DNA from: Tetrapisispora phaffii CBS 4417
Lineage: Eukaryota; Ascomycota; Saccharomycetes; Saccharomycetales; Saccharomycetaceae
Length of the DNA: 64,000 nucleotides
Reading direction: 5' to 3'
Assembly (NCBI RefSeq): GCF_000236905.1
Contig: NC_016535.1
Coordinates: forward strand, 62,001-126,000
Positions 18,553-31,962 of this stretch are shown here, one piece after another (within the stretch, counting starts at the first letter, position 1; every line of letters starts with the position of its first letter). The position numbers were made by a program, and so were the translations under genes. The notes under the pieces were generated by a model. That model did not search any database. It was not told the DNA's origin and saw nothing but the letters and a program-made list of their open reading frames with translations.

Positions 18553-18626
18553 CGACCCCACTGAGGATTGAACTCAGGATCTTGCGATTAACAGTCGCAC
18601 GCCTTAACCAGCTTGGCCATGGAGTC
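18553..18626 (-). tRNA. tRNA-Asn (GUU)
   Basis: The minus strand reads a complete 74-nt tRNA beginning GACTCCATGGCCAAGCTGG, with the anticodon arm GACTGTTAATC (anticodon GTT), no intron, and the T-arm GAGTTCAATCCTC; acceptor ends GACTCCA / TGGGGTC pair and G is the discriminator. A T6 run on the minus strand (18542-18547) serves as Pol III terminator. It matches yeast tN(GUU) almost base for base. Confidence 0.96.
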
Positions 18627-18951
18627 TTAATATTCGTAATAATCCAAATTGATGGAATACCATTTGAGCACCACCTAAACCTAATTATTCTTTACTAAAT
18701 CACAATATAAGTGCCCATAACCAGTATATATGTAAATAGATCAAACATTTTTTTTTATTTTAACAAAATGACATTATTACATCAAGAATCAATGGTTTCC
18801 TTTCTTTAAGCTCATCGCATCTCATCAGAAAAATTTTGATTTAAAAATGTGGAAACATTTACTGAAAGTACAATTACTCTGGATATTGCAGTTAGATCTT
18901 GTCCCTTCAACCTCTCGATAGCCTGGTTGACCTTTGTGAGTGCACGTAGAT
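18627..18951. other. tRNA-Asn to CHL1 intergenic region
   Basis: 325 bases containing a strong PAC plus RRPE module (listed separately) about 115-140 bases before CHL1. No gene is seen. Confidence 0.5.
18812..18840 (+). promoter_or_regulatory. PAC + RRPE module upstream of CHL1
   Basis: CTCATCGC (18812-18819) is a perfect PAC in reverse orientation. GAAAAATTTTGA (18829-18840) is a strong RRPE nine bases on. This pair is typical of ribosome-biogenesis promoters in yeast, yet the downstream gene is the cohesion helicase CHL1; no biogenesis gene starts here. Confidence 0.65.
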
Positions 18952-21429
18952 ATGAGTTCTGGTGCCAATTTTGGGCATCCTTATCAGCCGTATGATATTC
19001 AAATCCAATTGATGCAATGCATCTATGATACGCTCACCCAAAATAAAAAATTGGCAATTCTAGAGAGTCCCACAGGTACAGGTAAGACCTTATCATTGAT
19101 CTGTTCTATTGTGTCGTGGTTGAGGGACAATAAGACAACATTGATTGCTGACAATGAGAGTTCGAACCGAATTAAAGCAGATTCTGACTTTTCGGATAGT
19201 GATAGTGAAGATGAATTAGATTGGGTTAAAGAAAATTACCAGAAGTCTATAGTAAAGGATAGATTACTAGATTTGAATGATTATGAATTATATTTGGATA
19301 GTGTAGAGAATAGGAGCTCAGCAGTTGAGATTAAATCAAAACATGATAAGAGAGTGAAGGCTACTGAACCGAAAAAGAAAAGAAAGATCGAGCATGTCGA
19401 TGTTGAAATGGCTGAAGCTGATTTCTTACCAGCTGATTATAATTCAGATAGTGAGGATAGCAATTCAACTGTCTCTAAGGCATCTGCTTTGTCGAGTGAA
19501 ATTCATCTTTTGTTGCAAAAGTTGGACAATAATAATGAGAATAAGAAAGAAACTAATTCATCGGATTTATTAAAAGAATGTAATCCTGTAAAAATTTATT
19601 TCGCCTCAAGAACACACTCTCAATTGAACCAATTTGCCTCTCAATTGAAACTACCGGATTTTAAACCTTCGTTTGATCCAGAGATTGTGCCAAAGGAAAG
19701 AATAAAATATACACCAATGGGTTCAAGATTACAACTATGTGTAAACCCAGATATAAGGAAAAAATGGAAGACTTTAGAATCTATCAATAATGCATGTAAA
19801 GAACTAGTGGGATCTGAAAAAGGATGTCCATATCACAAGAGAAAGATATCAAAAATTGATTTTAGGGACCAAATGTTTACAAAAGTTCACGATATTGAAG
19901 ATATAGTCGATATTGGTGAGACATTAAATATGTGTCCATATTATGGTACAAGAGAATATCTGATGGATTCAGAAATAATAACCTTACCGTACCAATATCT
20001 TTTATCTGAATCAACAAGAATTAGCATGGGTATAGATTTAAAAAATTCAATTGTAGTAATAGATGAAGCACATAATCTTATAGATACAGTGAATAGTATA
20101 CATTCTGCTCAAATATCATTGCAAGAATTAATAATGTCACAAAAAGGTTTAACATTATATTTAAAAAAGTTTCAAAAGAGACTGAATGGTGGGAATAGAG
20201 TTAATATTCTAAAACTAATCAAGCTATTTTCCATTCTAAATGAGTTTATCAAAAAAACTTATAAGAAAGCTGGTCAAAAGATAAATGTTAATGATATATT
20301 TTCTGGCTCAAATGCAGATACTATCAATATTCACAAATTAAACAAATTCATTCAAGTATCCAAAATTGCATATAAGATTGATACATACATTGATTCAATT
20401 TCACCTGAGAAAGATGAGAAAGTCGAACCTTCTTCAACTCCATTGTTATATAAAGTTGCTACATTTCTTAACTGCTTGACAAACCAGAGTAATGAGGGCC
20501 AATTTTTTTTTGAAAAGGATAATACTATTAGGTATATGTTATTAGAACCAAGTGAAAGTTTTAAGTCAATAATAAATGATGCCAGATGTGTGATTCTAGC
20601 TGGTGGTACCATGGAACCGGTCAGTGATTTTTTTGATGTTCTGTTTCCATCCGTTGATAAAATTGATACTGTGACATTCTCTTGTAATCATGTTATTCCT
20701 GATGAAAATTTATCAACATATATTATAGATGAACCACAATTTGAATTCACCTTTGAAAAAAGACAAGACAAGAATTTAGTCAATGGAGCACTTTTTAATT
20801 TCCTTAATGATCTTTCAAACTCAGTTCCCCCTTCAGGAGGTATTGTCACTTTCTTTCCAAGTTACCAATATTTACAATATATCATTGATACTTGGAAAGA
20901 GTCAGGTATGTTCGATAAATTGAATAACAGTAGAAAAATTCTCTTTGAGTCTAAAGCAGGGAAAGATCCGTTCCCTGAATATATGAATAATATTTCAGAA
21001 GGTATATCTTCGAACCTGTTTGCAGTTGTAGGTGGTAAATTATCGGAAGGTATTAATTTCCAAGACAACCTATGTAGAGCTATTGTTATGGTTGGTTTGC
21101 CATATCCAAATATATTTAGCGGTGAACTACAGATCAAAAGAAGTCATTTAGAAGACAAAATAATTAAAAATGGTGGTTCAAAATCTGACGCAATGAAAAA
21201 AACTAGAACATATTATGATGTATTATGTATGAAGTCAGTCAATCAAAGTATTGGCAGAGCAATAAGACATATTAATGACTATGCTAATATATATTTACTA
21301 GATAAGCGTTATAAGTTACCAAATATTGAAGATAAATTATCGTTATGGGTTAGGAATAGAATACAGCAAGAGTCTAAGGTTTCAGGTATACTAACCAAAA
21401 CTAAGAACTACTTTGAAAATAGAGCATGA
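18952..21429 (+). CDS. CHL1: Chl1, XPD-family Fe-S DNA helicase for sister-chromatid cohesion
   Basis: Chl1 (human DDX11) is a superfamily 2 helicase acting at replication forks to help establish cohesion with Ctf4 and Eco1. The ATG at 18952 gives 825 residues (861 in S. cerevisiae). Visible are Walker A ESPTGTGKT (38-46), an acidic insert, FASRTHSQLNQF, the Fe-S cluster cysteines (LQLCVNPDI, NACKELVGSEKGCPYH, NMCPYYGTREY), the DEAH box VIDEAHNLID, and C-terminal motifs VGGKLSEGINFQDNLCRAIVMVGLPYPN and QSIGRAIRHINDYANIYLLDKRY. The frame extends upstream to a GTG but MSSGANFGHPYQPYD matches the family N-terminus. It is convergent with TFC8, as YPL008W and YPL007C are in S. cerevisiae. Confidence 0.96.
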   Translation: MSSGANFGHPYQPYDIQIQLMQCIYDTLTQNKKLAILESPTGTGKTLSLICSIVSWLRDNKTTLIADNESSNRIKADSDFSDSDSEDELDWVKENYQKSIVKDRLLDLNDYELYLDSVENRSSAVEIKSKHDKRVKATEPKKKRKIEHVDVEMAEADFLPADYNSDSEDSNSTVSKASALSSEIHLLLQKLDNNNENKKETNSSDLLKECNPVKIYFASRTHSQLNQFASQLKLPDFKPSFDPEIVPKERIKYTPMGSRLQLCVNPDIRKKWKTLESINNACKELVGSEKGCPYHKRKISKIDFRDQMFTKVHDIEDIVDIGETLNMCPYYGTREYLMDSEIITLPYQYLLSESTRISMGIDLKNSIVVIDEAHNLIDTVNSIHSAQISLQELIMSQKGLTLYLKKFQKRLNGGNRVNILKLIKLFSILNEFIKKTYKKAGQKINVNDIFSGSNADTINIHKLNKFIQVSKIAYKIDTYIDSISPEKDEKVEPSSTPLLYKVATFLNCLTNQSNEGQFFFEKDNTIRYMLLEPSESFKSIINDARCVILAGGTMEPVSDFFDVLFPSVDKIDTVTFSCNHVIPDENLSTYIIDEPQFEFTFEKRQDKNLVNGALFNFLNDLSNSVPPSGGIVTFFPSYQYLQYIIDTWKESGMFDKLNNSRKILFESKAGKDPFPEYMNNISEGISSNLFAVVGGKLSEGINFQDNLCRAIVMVGLPYPNIFSGELQIKRSHLEDKIIKNGGSKSDAMKKTRTYYDVLCMKSVNQSIGRAIRHINDYANIYLLDKRYKLPNIEDKLSLWVRNRIQQESKVSGILTKTKNYFENRA

Positions 21430-21548
21430 TTTTAATATAAAAAGTTTTTTGTTATTGTTACATCATGCTTATTGCTAGAGCTTCCTTAAAATAGTATTCA
21501 ATGCTAATAAGGATAGTTTTATATGTACATAGGTATTTATTAATAGTA

Positions 21549-23306
21549 TTATTTCATTGTAGCACCAGTATAAACACTTTGGTCGTGGAAAACTTCAAGT
21601 AATGTTCTTGTTAACCAACCATATTCATTTAAGTCATCCTTCTTTATGTCTATCATCCTTTCATTACTCACAGGGCACACTTTAACATTTACAGTTAATA
21701 AAGGCAATAAAGTTATAAGACATCTCTTCCAAGTATGTCCTTCTATAGAAGTAATTATGTTAGAATCTTGTGTGTTATCGAAAACAAAGTTTTCACTAAT
21801 AAACTCACTTTTAAAGTGAAGAGTCTCTTTATTTAGCTTTATGGTTTGATTCGTTGATGCTGCTAACGATAGAGCACATGCTTTATCTAATGGGTTTTGA
21901 ATTTCATCAATATGGTCATTCACATAATTGATAATACACTCTCTAAAAAATTCACAAGAAGGGACTGGATTAATGAAATTTTGAAACATTGTCTTATTCA
22001 TTTCCTTTAATGATAGAATATTTTTAATGTATTCTTTAAAGTCTATATTGGTGTTATTCTTTGCTTCCTCTGTATTATTACAATCCTTTAATATAGGAAG
22101 TTTTTTATCATATATGTTATATGTTTGGAATAATGAGAGACCTGCTGATCTGTCAGAAATTGTCCATGAATCATATAATGGGAGTAACATTAAACGGTAT
22201 TGACTTTCTGATGTGATTGAATATTTTGGAGCCACCCTTTCAAAGTTATATAAAACTGCAATTGAATTTTCGTCTTGTGATATACAGCTACCAAAAATAC
22301 GAATATTTGTCATACATTTTCCAAACTCTTCTTGTGATAAAGTTTTCCATTTTTTATATTTCTTTTCGATTGGTGGCGTTACTATATTATCTTGCATTAA
22401 AACTAGATTAGAAAAATCATTTAATTGAACAGTCAGGTTACCTGATAAAGATAATAACAAAATTTCAGATTTCCTGGGTGTCAATGGCACTATGCTGTAC
22501 CCTTCAGATTGCGGAAGTGTAACTTCCGACTGGATATTATTATTCAAATTAATACAGTAGAATTTATTGTATGTTGTTATAAATGCATAATTTTCTGAAA
22601 TTTTTAAATCAACTACTTTAAATCTTCCAGCATTTAATACTTGATTAGTTTTTACATTGTTGAACCCTTTAGCAAAGGATATGTGATAAATGGCATTATT
22701 ATCGGTAGTCACTATAATTTGATTATCTCTAGAATATAATTTTGTTATCCATAGTCGATTAGCTCCTAATTTTATTGTGGTTTTATAGTGAAACATCACT
22801 TCATCGCTGTTAGGTTTTTGTCTTTCGAAAACAACAACCTCTGACTCCTCATTACCCACAAATAAATATTGTCCATTATTACACCAATTCATGCAGTGGT
22901 ATGTTCTATGTGAAAGAGGTTTATCAGGTTCGTCTAAGTTTATTACCTTCTTGTTGTGTTTGTAAACTATTACATTGCAATTATTAGTTAGAACGGAAAA
23001 CAAGTTGTCTGAAATAGAATCTGGTGAAGGTATCCAGCCCCTTACGAAAGACTCAGGTTGTCCGTCCAAAAGCGAATTATGTTGTGAGGTTTCGTATTCG
23101 AACTTATTTTCAATTACTAATGGGTATTCTCGAACATGGAAGAGATTCTTACATTGACCAGCGACTTCAGTGTTGTAAATTGGTTCAATCAATGTAAGTT
23201 CAGGAACAGTAGTCAAAAACATTGACCCATCCTTCCCCCAATGTAGATTATGGCACCAATCCTGAAAGTCCTTTCTACTTATAATCAAATCCTTCAAATA
23301 TTTCAT
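21549..23306 (-). CDS. TFC8: Tfc8, tau60 subunit of TFIIIC
   Basis: Tfc8 is one of six subunits of TFIIIC, which binds the A and B boxes of tRNA genes and recruits TFIIIB for RNA polymerase III; in yeast it forms a beta-propeller plus C-terminal domain in the tauB part. From the ATG at 23306 the product is 585 residues, matching about 588 in S. cerevisiae. The N-terminal DWCHNLHWGKDGSMFLTTVPEL and YHCMNWCNNGQYLFVGNEESEVVVFER look like propeller blades; no catalytic motif is expected. Assignment rests on length, recalled similarity of the N-terminus and position between CHL1 and NCR1, the same trio as YPL008W-YPL007C-YPL006W. The frame runs a few codons upstream without ATG. Confidence 0.88.
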   Translation of the reverse strand: MKYLKDLIISRKDFQDWCHNLHWGKDGSMFLTTVPELTLIEPIYNTEVAGQCKNLFHVREYPLVIENKFEYETSQHNSLLDGQPESFVRGWIPSPDSISDNLFSVLTNNCNVIVYKHNKKVINLDEPDKPLSHRTYHCMNWCNNGQYLFVGNEESEVVVFERQKPNSDEVMFHYKTTIKLGANRLWITKLYSRDNQIIVTTDNNAIYHISFAKGFNNVKTNQVLNAGRFKVVDLKISENYAFITTYNKFYCINLNNNIQSEVTLPQSEGYSIVPLTPRKSEILLLSLSGNLTVQLNDFSNLVLMQDNIVTPPIEKKYKKWKTLSQEEFGKCMTNIRIFGSCISQDENSIAVLYNFERVAPKYSITSESQYRLMLLPLYDSWTISDRSAGLSLFQTYNIYDKKLPILKDCNNTEEAKNNTNIDFKEYIKNILSLKEMNKTMFQNFINPVPSCEFFRECIINYVNDHIDEIQNPLDKACALSLAASTNQTIKLNKETLHFKSEFISENFVFDNTQDSNIITSIEGHTWKRCLITLLPLLTVNVKVCPVSNERMIDIKKDDLNEYGWLTRTLLEVFHDQSVYTGATMK

Positions 23307-27321
<4,015 letters not shown>

Positions 27322-27726
27322 ATAAATGTAAATAATTCCGTAACTAAATATATATTCAAAATAACAATATCAATATCATGAATAGTTTCATCGTCAATAG
27401 GCCACTTATATGTAAGTAAACGTTATACCATAGTCTGTTGTGCTAGGCATAAAGAGAACTTGGGATAATTTAAGTAGCAAATAGGACGCCTATATCTATT
27501 GGTTATTGCAAGTTGTTACTCTTCCTTCGATGGGTTGACATTTTACAATGATCGCGCTATTAGAAGGGTCCACTGAAATTGGCATCGCAATATAATTTAA
27601 TAACTGAATATAAAAGTGATAATTAAATTCAAATCATTTTAATTATAGTTGAAGATTATTTTATGGAAATAGAAATGGGCTGGCAGATGACCTTATTGGA
27701 CTGTAGGTATTGAGAATTGCTAATAT
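27322..27726. other. NCR1-AEP3 intergenic region
   Basis: 405 AT-rich bases between co-oriented genes. I checked for tRNA boxes and saw none; no supported feature. Confidence 0.5.
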
Positions 27727-29562
27727 ATGAATGTTCTTAGCCGTTTGAGCGTAGAGGTGGCTAAAAATGGTGTGAAAGGGAAAGTGCCTGTAGTTCGATA
27801 TGTGTTGCCTAAAGAGTTTGAATTAGTTAATAAGAAGGAATTTATTGATAAGAGCAATAATACGAATGATGAGAAGTCCAAATCATCAAAAAACTCTTAT
27901 GGGTATGTGAGAGAACATATGACTCTTGTTGGACGAGGTTCCAATTACCAGAAGAAGCAGGTGCAAGAGTATTTGTCACCTCTGAGGCCATATAAATTGA
28001 GGAGGCAAGAGATTAATAAAGACTATGACCAAGAGAAGAGTATAGAGTATACAAAATTTACATTGCATAAGAAGAAAGAAGAGCGGTTGGGATTTGGCTT
28101 ATCTGAAGATTTTTTAGGTGAATTACTTGCTGCTTTAATTAAAAATTTACCGAAACGGTATGAAGGACAAGATGAAGTGGATAAAGCCGATAATTTAAAT
28201 GATGATGATATTCCCTCCTGTAAATATGCTTATCCAAAATTTTCTAAGGAAGAAATACCCAAGATCCCAGATTTTGAGAAACATCCAGAAAAATTTCCTG
28301 AATATGTTGGACTATTGACCCATTGTGATTTCTATTATAGGAACTCTTCTAAAAGTAATGGAATTATACCGAAAATACTTAGAAACTTATTTCATCCCAG
28401 TAATGTGAAGACGCTCCACCTAAGAAGTGTTGACAGTTTTAATGATTTGATTTATTACTTTAGTAACAAGTTTGACTTTGCCAGCTGTCGAGAATTCTTA
28501 GCTCAAATGAAAGTTGAAAACATCAAACCAAATACTAAGACGTATAATTTATTAATCATGAATGTGCTAAAAAATTCACATATACGTAAAGGCAAATCTA
28601 TACGGCCAGAATTGAAGTTTTTGTTTCATGATATGCAGAAAAATCAAGTCACAGTTGATGAAATTACTTGGAACATTTGTTTTAATTTTCTTAACAATGG
28701 TTTATCCAAGGATATATATATCGAACAAATGGTCAAGCATGGCGTTGCTATAACGCCCGAGTTTGTTTATACGGTCTTCCGTAATGATAAGACATATTCC
28801 AGCAGTGACATTTTGAATTATTTAACAGAGAACAAGATCTCAATGACGTACAAAATTTTTAAACTATGCATTGAGAAGCTTTTGAAGCAACAGAAGAGCA
28901 AAGTTGTTTGGGAAATGATACAATTTGCGATGGACAATAACTCCCACGAACCTGGGCAAATGAAGGTTACATATGAAGTAGTCGATAAACTCCTGGCTGA
29001 GTTTGCTAGGCGAGGTAGAATTGACCTAACGTTGATGACATTAAACAAATTTCTTTTAGATTATAAGCTGACGCCCAGTGTCAACACATTTGACATGTGT
29101 TTTAAATCATTGAGCAACAGTGGATACAGCAAAAATTTTGAAGCAGTCTATAGGTACATCGTCAAACTGAAGAGTGATAGCGGACTACCTCCATATAAGT
29201 CTTACTGGGCTGTGAAATGCCAGAGTACCATTAAATTTAATTGCCGTCAACTACATGACAAAGAAGCGGAGATAATCAGAGGCATGGAGTTATTGAATTC
29301 ACTGCGATTTCCCAAGGATAAATATGTTGATTTTACATGGTACATTCGAGATAGTAATATTCGTAAGACCTTGCGATACCTTGGATGTACATTACACAAG
29401 ATCCATGACAAACAAATCAACCCTGTAAATAAAGATAAGTCAAATTACCGTCAACGGATCAGATTCATTGCAATTCAAAAATCGATGGTGAATAAAATCG
29501 ACTATAGCATGGATTACTACAAGACTCTTAAGAGAGAATTACGTGATCGAAGCATTATATAG
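27727..29562 (+). CDS. AEP3: Aep3, mitochondrial PPR-type protein for ATP8/ATP6 mRNA
   Basis: Aep3 is a peripheral mitochondrial inner-membrane protein that stabilises the bicistronic ATP8/ATP6 mRNA and has been linked to mitochondrial translation initiation. The 611-residue product (about 606 in S. cerevisiae) has a basic amphipathic N-terminus (MNVLSRLSVEVAKNGVKGK) that fits mitochondrial import and helical pentatricopeptide-like segments such as FASCREFLAQMKVENIKPNTKTYNLLIMNVL and LTLMTLNKFLLDYKLTPSVNTFDMCFKSL. Fungal PPR proteins diverge fast, so the name depends largely on position: NCR1-AEP3-LSP1 here equals YPL006W-YPL005W-YPL004C. It is convergent with LSP1, only 85 bases apart. Confidence 0.88.
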   Translation: MNVLSRLSVEVAKNGVKGKVPVVRYVLPKEFELVNKKEFIDKSNNTNDEKSKSSKNSYGYVREHMTLVGRGSNYQKKQVQEYLSPLRPYKLRRQEINKDYDQEKSIEYTKFTLHKKKEERLGFGLSEDFLGELLAALIKNLPKRYEGQDEVDKADNLNDDDIPSCKYAYPKFSKEEIPKIPDFEKHPEKFPEYVGLLTHCDFYYRNSSKSNGIIPKILRNLFHPSNVKTLHLRSVDSFNDLIYYFSNKFDFASCREFLAQMKVENIKPNTKTYNLLIMNVLKNSHIRKGKSIRPELKFLFHDMQKNQVTVDEITWNICFNFLNNGLSKDIYIEQMVKHGVAITPEFVYTVFRNDKTYSSSDILNYLTENKISMTYKIFKLCIEKLLKQQKSKVVWEMIQFAMDNNSHEPGQMKVTYEVVDKLLAEFARRGRIDLTLMTLNKFLLDYKLTPSVNTFDMCFKSLSNSGYSKNFEAVYRYIVKLKSDSGLPPYKSYWAVKCQSTIKFNCRQLHDKEAEIIRGMELLNSLRFPKDKYVDFTWYIRDSNIRKTLRYLGCTLHKIHDKQINPVNKDKSNYRQRIRFIAIQKSMVNKIDYSMDYYKTLKRELRDRSII

Positions 29563-29647
29563 AGATTTGACATGATGAATCTGATTCAAGTAAATATAGC
29601 ATTAGATTAGAATACGAAAATTAATTATTAGTACATAGATATAAAGC

Positions 29648-29650
29648 TCA

Positions 29651-29689
<39 letters not shown>

Positions 29690-30607
29690 ATGGTCTTTAG
29701 GGTCATGGACCCATTCACCAGCTTCCTCTTCTTCTTCTTCTTCTTCAAGTTCACCTTCGCCGTAGACATCATGAGAGGTTTGATGGAATGATAAAGTTGG
29801 AATGATTGCAGCTACGTCAAGAGTCCAAGCTTCTAGAGAGTTCTCAGCATCGGCAATGATCTGTCTGGAGGCCTCGTAACCATCGTAAGATGGTCTAGTC
29901 TCACCTGGGGTCACTGGAGAGTCGTCTAATAGTTCTAGAAGGGCTTTACCGTAACCTGCAATTAAAGCGAACTTCTCTGATAACTCTCTAATAGAATCAA
30001 ATTGATAGTTGAAAGAAGCCTTTAGCTTCTCTCTTGTGATGTTGGACAATTGTGCTTCAGCGACAAGAGACTCGGCTTCCGCACGTACAAGTTCTTGCTC
30101 TAGGACGGGCAGTTTAGCAGAGGTAGGATCCTTATACTTCAAGGCAGCGATTTGGCCTGCTAATTTCTCCTTACGGTCTCTGGAAGGTTGGACCGAAGAT
30201 TCGATGTCTCTGATTGACTTGATGGTGATACGGTACTGGTCGTACTTGTCAATGAACTGGTCCTGCAGTTCACCTAGTTCGAACAACAGCACACCCAACT
30301 TGTCGGTGACGTCTGAGACATCTTCATCGTTGCCGTAACCCCATTCACTCAACTGGGTGGCAGCGTGCTTACGTTCGCTGACGACCAGTTCCATCGAACG
30401 CATCAAATTCTTCTCAGTCTTGATGAGTTGCGACAACTTTCTGGACAACTCAGGGCCAAACGAGCCGGCTGTGTTCTTACGAAAGCTCGACGAGATCGAA
30501 GCCTTACCGAAGAATTTCGATTTCGTGGACGATGGAGGAGGAGGGGGGTTCTGAAGCTGAGCTGCACTTGGGGCCCTGCTATTTCTCAAAGAGTATGTTC
30601 TGTTCAT
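29648..30607 (-). CDS. LSP1: Lsp1/Pil1-type eisosome BAR-domain protein
   Basis: Lsp1 and Pil1 are F-BAR-like proteins that polymerise under the plasma membrane to build eisosomes and respond to long-chain bases through Pkh kinases. The ATG at 30607 gives 319 residues starting MNRTYSLRNSRAPSAAQLQ, the characteristic family start, then PPPPPSSTKSKFFGKAS, the BAR region (about 45-270) with DVSDVTDKLGVLLFELGELQ and SRDRKEKLAGQIAALKYKDP, and an acidic tail ending in an almost pure Glu run. The open frame continues 28 codons upstream, but that extension is hydrophobic and unlike the family, so it was excluded. Codons are GC-rich, as for an abundant protein. Position next to AEP3 (YPL005W) favours LSP1 (YPL004C) over PIL1. 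Confidence 0.93.
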
Positions 30608-30623
30608 GACTGTCTTTATGGTA

Positions 30624-30652
30624 GTTCTGGTTCTGCGAAGCAGAACCAGAAC
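30624..30652. repeat. 13-bp perfect inverted repeat with 3-nt loop, LSP1 leader
   Basis: GTTCTGGTTCTGC (30624-30636), loop GAA, then its exact reverse complement (30640-30652). It begins 17 bases upstream of the LSP1 ATG, so it could form a hairpin in the mRNA leader. Confidence 0.9.
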
Positions 30653-30759
30653 GAGAAAACAGAACTGGAACCACAACAGCAACAACAGCACGAAAGAAAG
30701 GACCGATATGCACCACTGCCAAGGCCCTGCTCTTTATATACCATGGCCTGAGAATAAAG

Positions 30760-30808
30760 AACCAGCAAATTGCGGTTGCACTTCAACTGCAACCGCAATT
30801 TGCTGGTT
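30760..30808. repeat. 21-bp perfect inverted repeat with 7-nt loop
   Basis: Left arm 30760-30780 begins AACCAGCAAATTGCGG; right arm 30788-30808 is its exact reverse complement; the loop is CTTCAAC. It sits between the divergent LSP1 and SNA2 genes, about 155 bases from LSP1. Confidence 0.95.
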
Positions 30809-30846
30809 TCCAGGTTGCTAGCGTGCGGTGATATCGACCCAGCAGG

Positions 30847-30882
30847 CCCCTTTTCGCGGGGACTTCTTGCGGTTGTGAGGGG
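30847..30882. promoter_or_regulatory. Two STRE-like sites (CCCCT, AGGGG)
   Basis: CCCCT at 30847-30851 and AGGGG at 30878-30882 match the Msn2/4 stress response element. They lie about 200-240 bases from either divergent start. Five-base motifs occur by chance, but paired copies in a promoter are typical of the regulon. Confidence 0.35.
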
Positions 30883-31075
30883 CTAAAGTCCTTGAAGATG
30901 CTCGCGGTGGGGGTCTTAATTGGGTTGTTGTTGTATAAATAGAGGGTGAGTGGCGACGTCGGGGGTCAATATTTTGAGTTTTGAGTTTTGAAATTGAAGG
31001 TTCTTAAAGGTTATTTTCGATATTTTATTTTCAGTACTTTTTTGGTGGTTTGTGGTGGTGTAAAAGTTGTTTAAG

Positions 31076-31297
31076 ATGCATGCTAGAGATTGGTTTTTAG
31101 TGTTTGTTGCAGTATTTCTGCCTCCTGTGGCCGTGTGGTTTAAGAAAGGTTTCTTTTCTAAGGAACTGCTAGTGAACGTGTTGTTGCTATGTCTGGGGTT
31201 CTTCCCTGGTCTGGTGCATGCGCTGTGGGTCATTTCAAAGAATCCTTACAGTGAGCCTTTGGCTTCGGACGATGCTGGTTATGGTTCCATTGCATGA
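31076..31297 (+). CDS. SNA2: Sna2, small PMP3/SNA-family membrane protein
   Basis: A 73-residue protein with two hydrophobic segments (about 4-19, DWFLVFVAVFLPPVAVW, and 28-50, ELLVNVLLLCLGFFPGLVHALW) joined by a short basic loop, the signature of the UPF0057/PMP3 family. It begins MHARDWFLVF and ends SDDAGYGSIA, which match the start and the YGSLA-like end of S. cerevisiae Sna2 (79 residues), a protein sorted to the vacuolar membrane. The frame extends three codons upstream to a TTG; the ATG at 31076 is the true start. In S. cerevisiae SNA2 (YDR525W-A) is far away on chromosome IV, so its place here next to LSP1 and a tRNA marks a rearranged spot. Confidence 0.93.
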   Translation: MHARDWFLVFVAVFLPPVAVWFKKGFFSKELLVNVLLLCLGFFPGLVHALWVISKNPYSEPLASDDAGYGSIA

Positions 31298-31754
31298 GAT
31301 GCTGTGCGGTGAAGCTACGCATGTTTCGCATTGGTTTCCCCAGGCACAACAATTTTGATGTATATATATATCTGCTAATAAAACTGGCTATTTCCCATTG
31401 TATAAACTTAAAATTATATAAAGTCGCTAATCAAATATTTAATTCTGAAAATTCAGGTAGTGTGGTTTATTGCCAACTATGTGTATCTTGAAGGTGGGTG
31501 CCGATGGACTCTTTTAGTCGTAGGTATATTGGCGGCAAAGCGAGCTGGAAAGTGGAATATTCGACAGGAACTGGACTGGAAACGAAGCATAACAAAAGCA
31601 ATTCAACGCATCATTTACCTAAGCATAAAAATTAGACGCTCTAAACCGACTAGAATGATAAACTACTTATACTGGTGTGAGGAGTTAAGCCCAGGTTGCA
31701 AATCGGTGATGTGAATATGGTTGTTTTTGAATGTTAATTTTTCTCAATTATAAA
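31298..31754. other. SNA2 to tRNA-Phe intergenic region, possible structured block
   Basis: 457 bases. The first part is AT-rich; from about 31480 to 31715 base composition is more mixed than in typical intergenes. Small open frames (31294-31491, 31460-31714) resemble nothing known. A short hairpin can be drawn at 31500-31533 (GCCGAT with ATTGGC, inner GACT with AGTC). No LTR was seen beside the tRNA. Confidence 0.35.
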
Positions 31755-31844
31755 GCGGTTTTAGCTCAGTTGGGAGAGCGCCAGACTGAAGAATACTTCG
31801 GTCAAGTTATCTGGAGGTCCTGTGTTCGATCCACAGAAATCGCA
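31755..31844 (+). tRNA. tRNA-Phe (GAA) with 17-nt intron
   Basis: GCGGTTTTAGCTCAGTTGGG starts a complete tRNA: anticodon loop CTGAAGA (anticodon GAA), intron at 31792-31808 directly after position 37, T-arm CTGTGTTCGATCCACAG, acceptor end AAATCGC plus discriminator A. Exons are 31755-31791 and 31809-31844. A T-rich tract follows as terminator. Apart from acceptor bases it matches yeast tF(GAA), whose introns are one or two bases longer. Confidence 0.97.
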
Positions 31845-31962
31845 TTATTTTTTGTTTTTGATAACAACTCTTGAAGAGTCGTCGTACATTCGCAACCGTA
31901 ACTACATATCAATAGAAGGATACCATTTTATTCAAAAATACATATATATATCAAACTAATAT

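Larger units (their letters stand above)
30608..31075. other. LSP1-SNA2 divergent promoter region
   Basis: 468 GC-richer bases with two perfect inverted repeats and two stress-response-type pentamers, listed separately. A CAACAGCAACAACAGCA stretch lies just upstream of LSP1. Confidence 0.6.

Noticed and set aside
30608..30691. 28-codon N-terminal extension of LSP1
   Set aside because: Hydrophobic and Leu-rich, unlike Pil1/Lsp1, which begin M-x-RTYSLRN; it overlaps an inverted repeat in the leader.
31294..31714. Two small frames between SNA2 and tRNA-Phe
   Set aside because: No similarity to known proteins and overlapping frames; kept only as a possible RNA or relic.
31845..31962. LTR or Ty remnant near tRNA-Phe
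   Set aside because: Searched for TG...CA ends and tRNA-primer-like sites on both sides and saw none; no transposon frames in the window.
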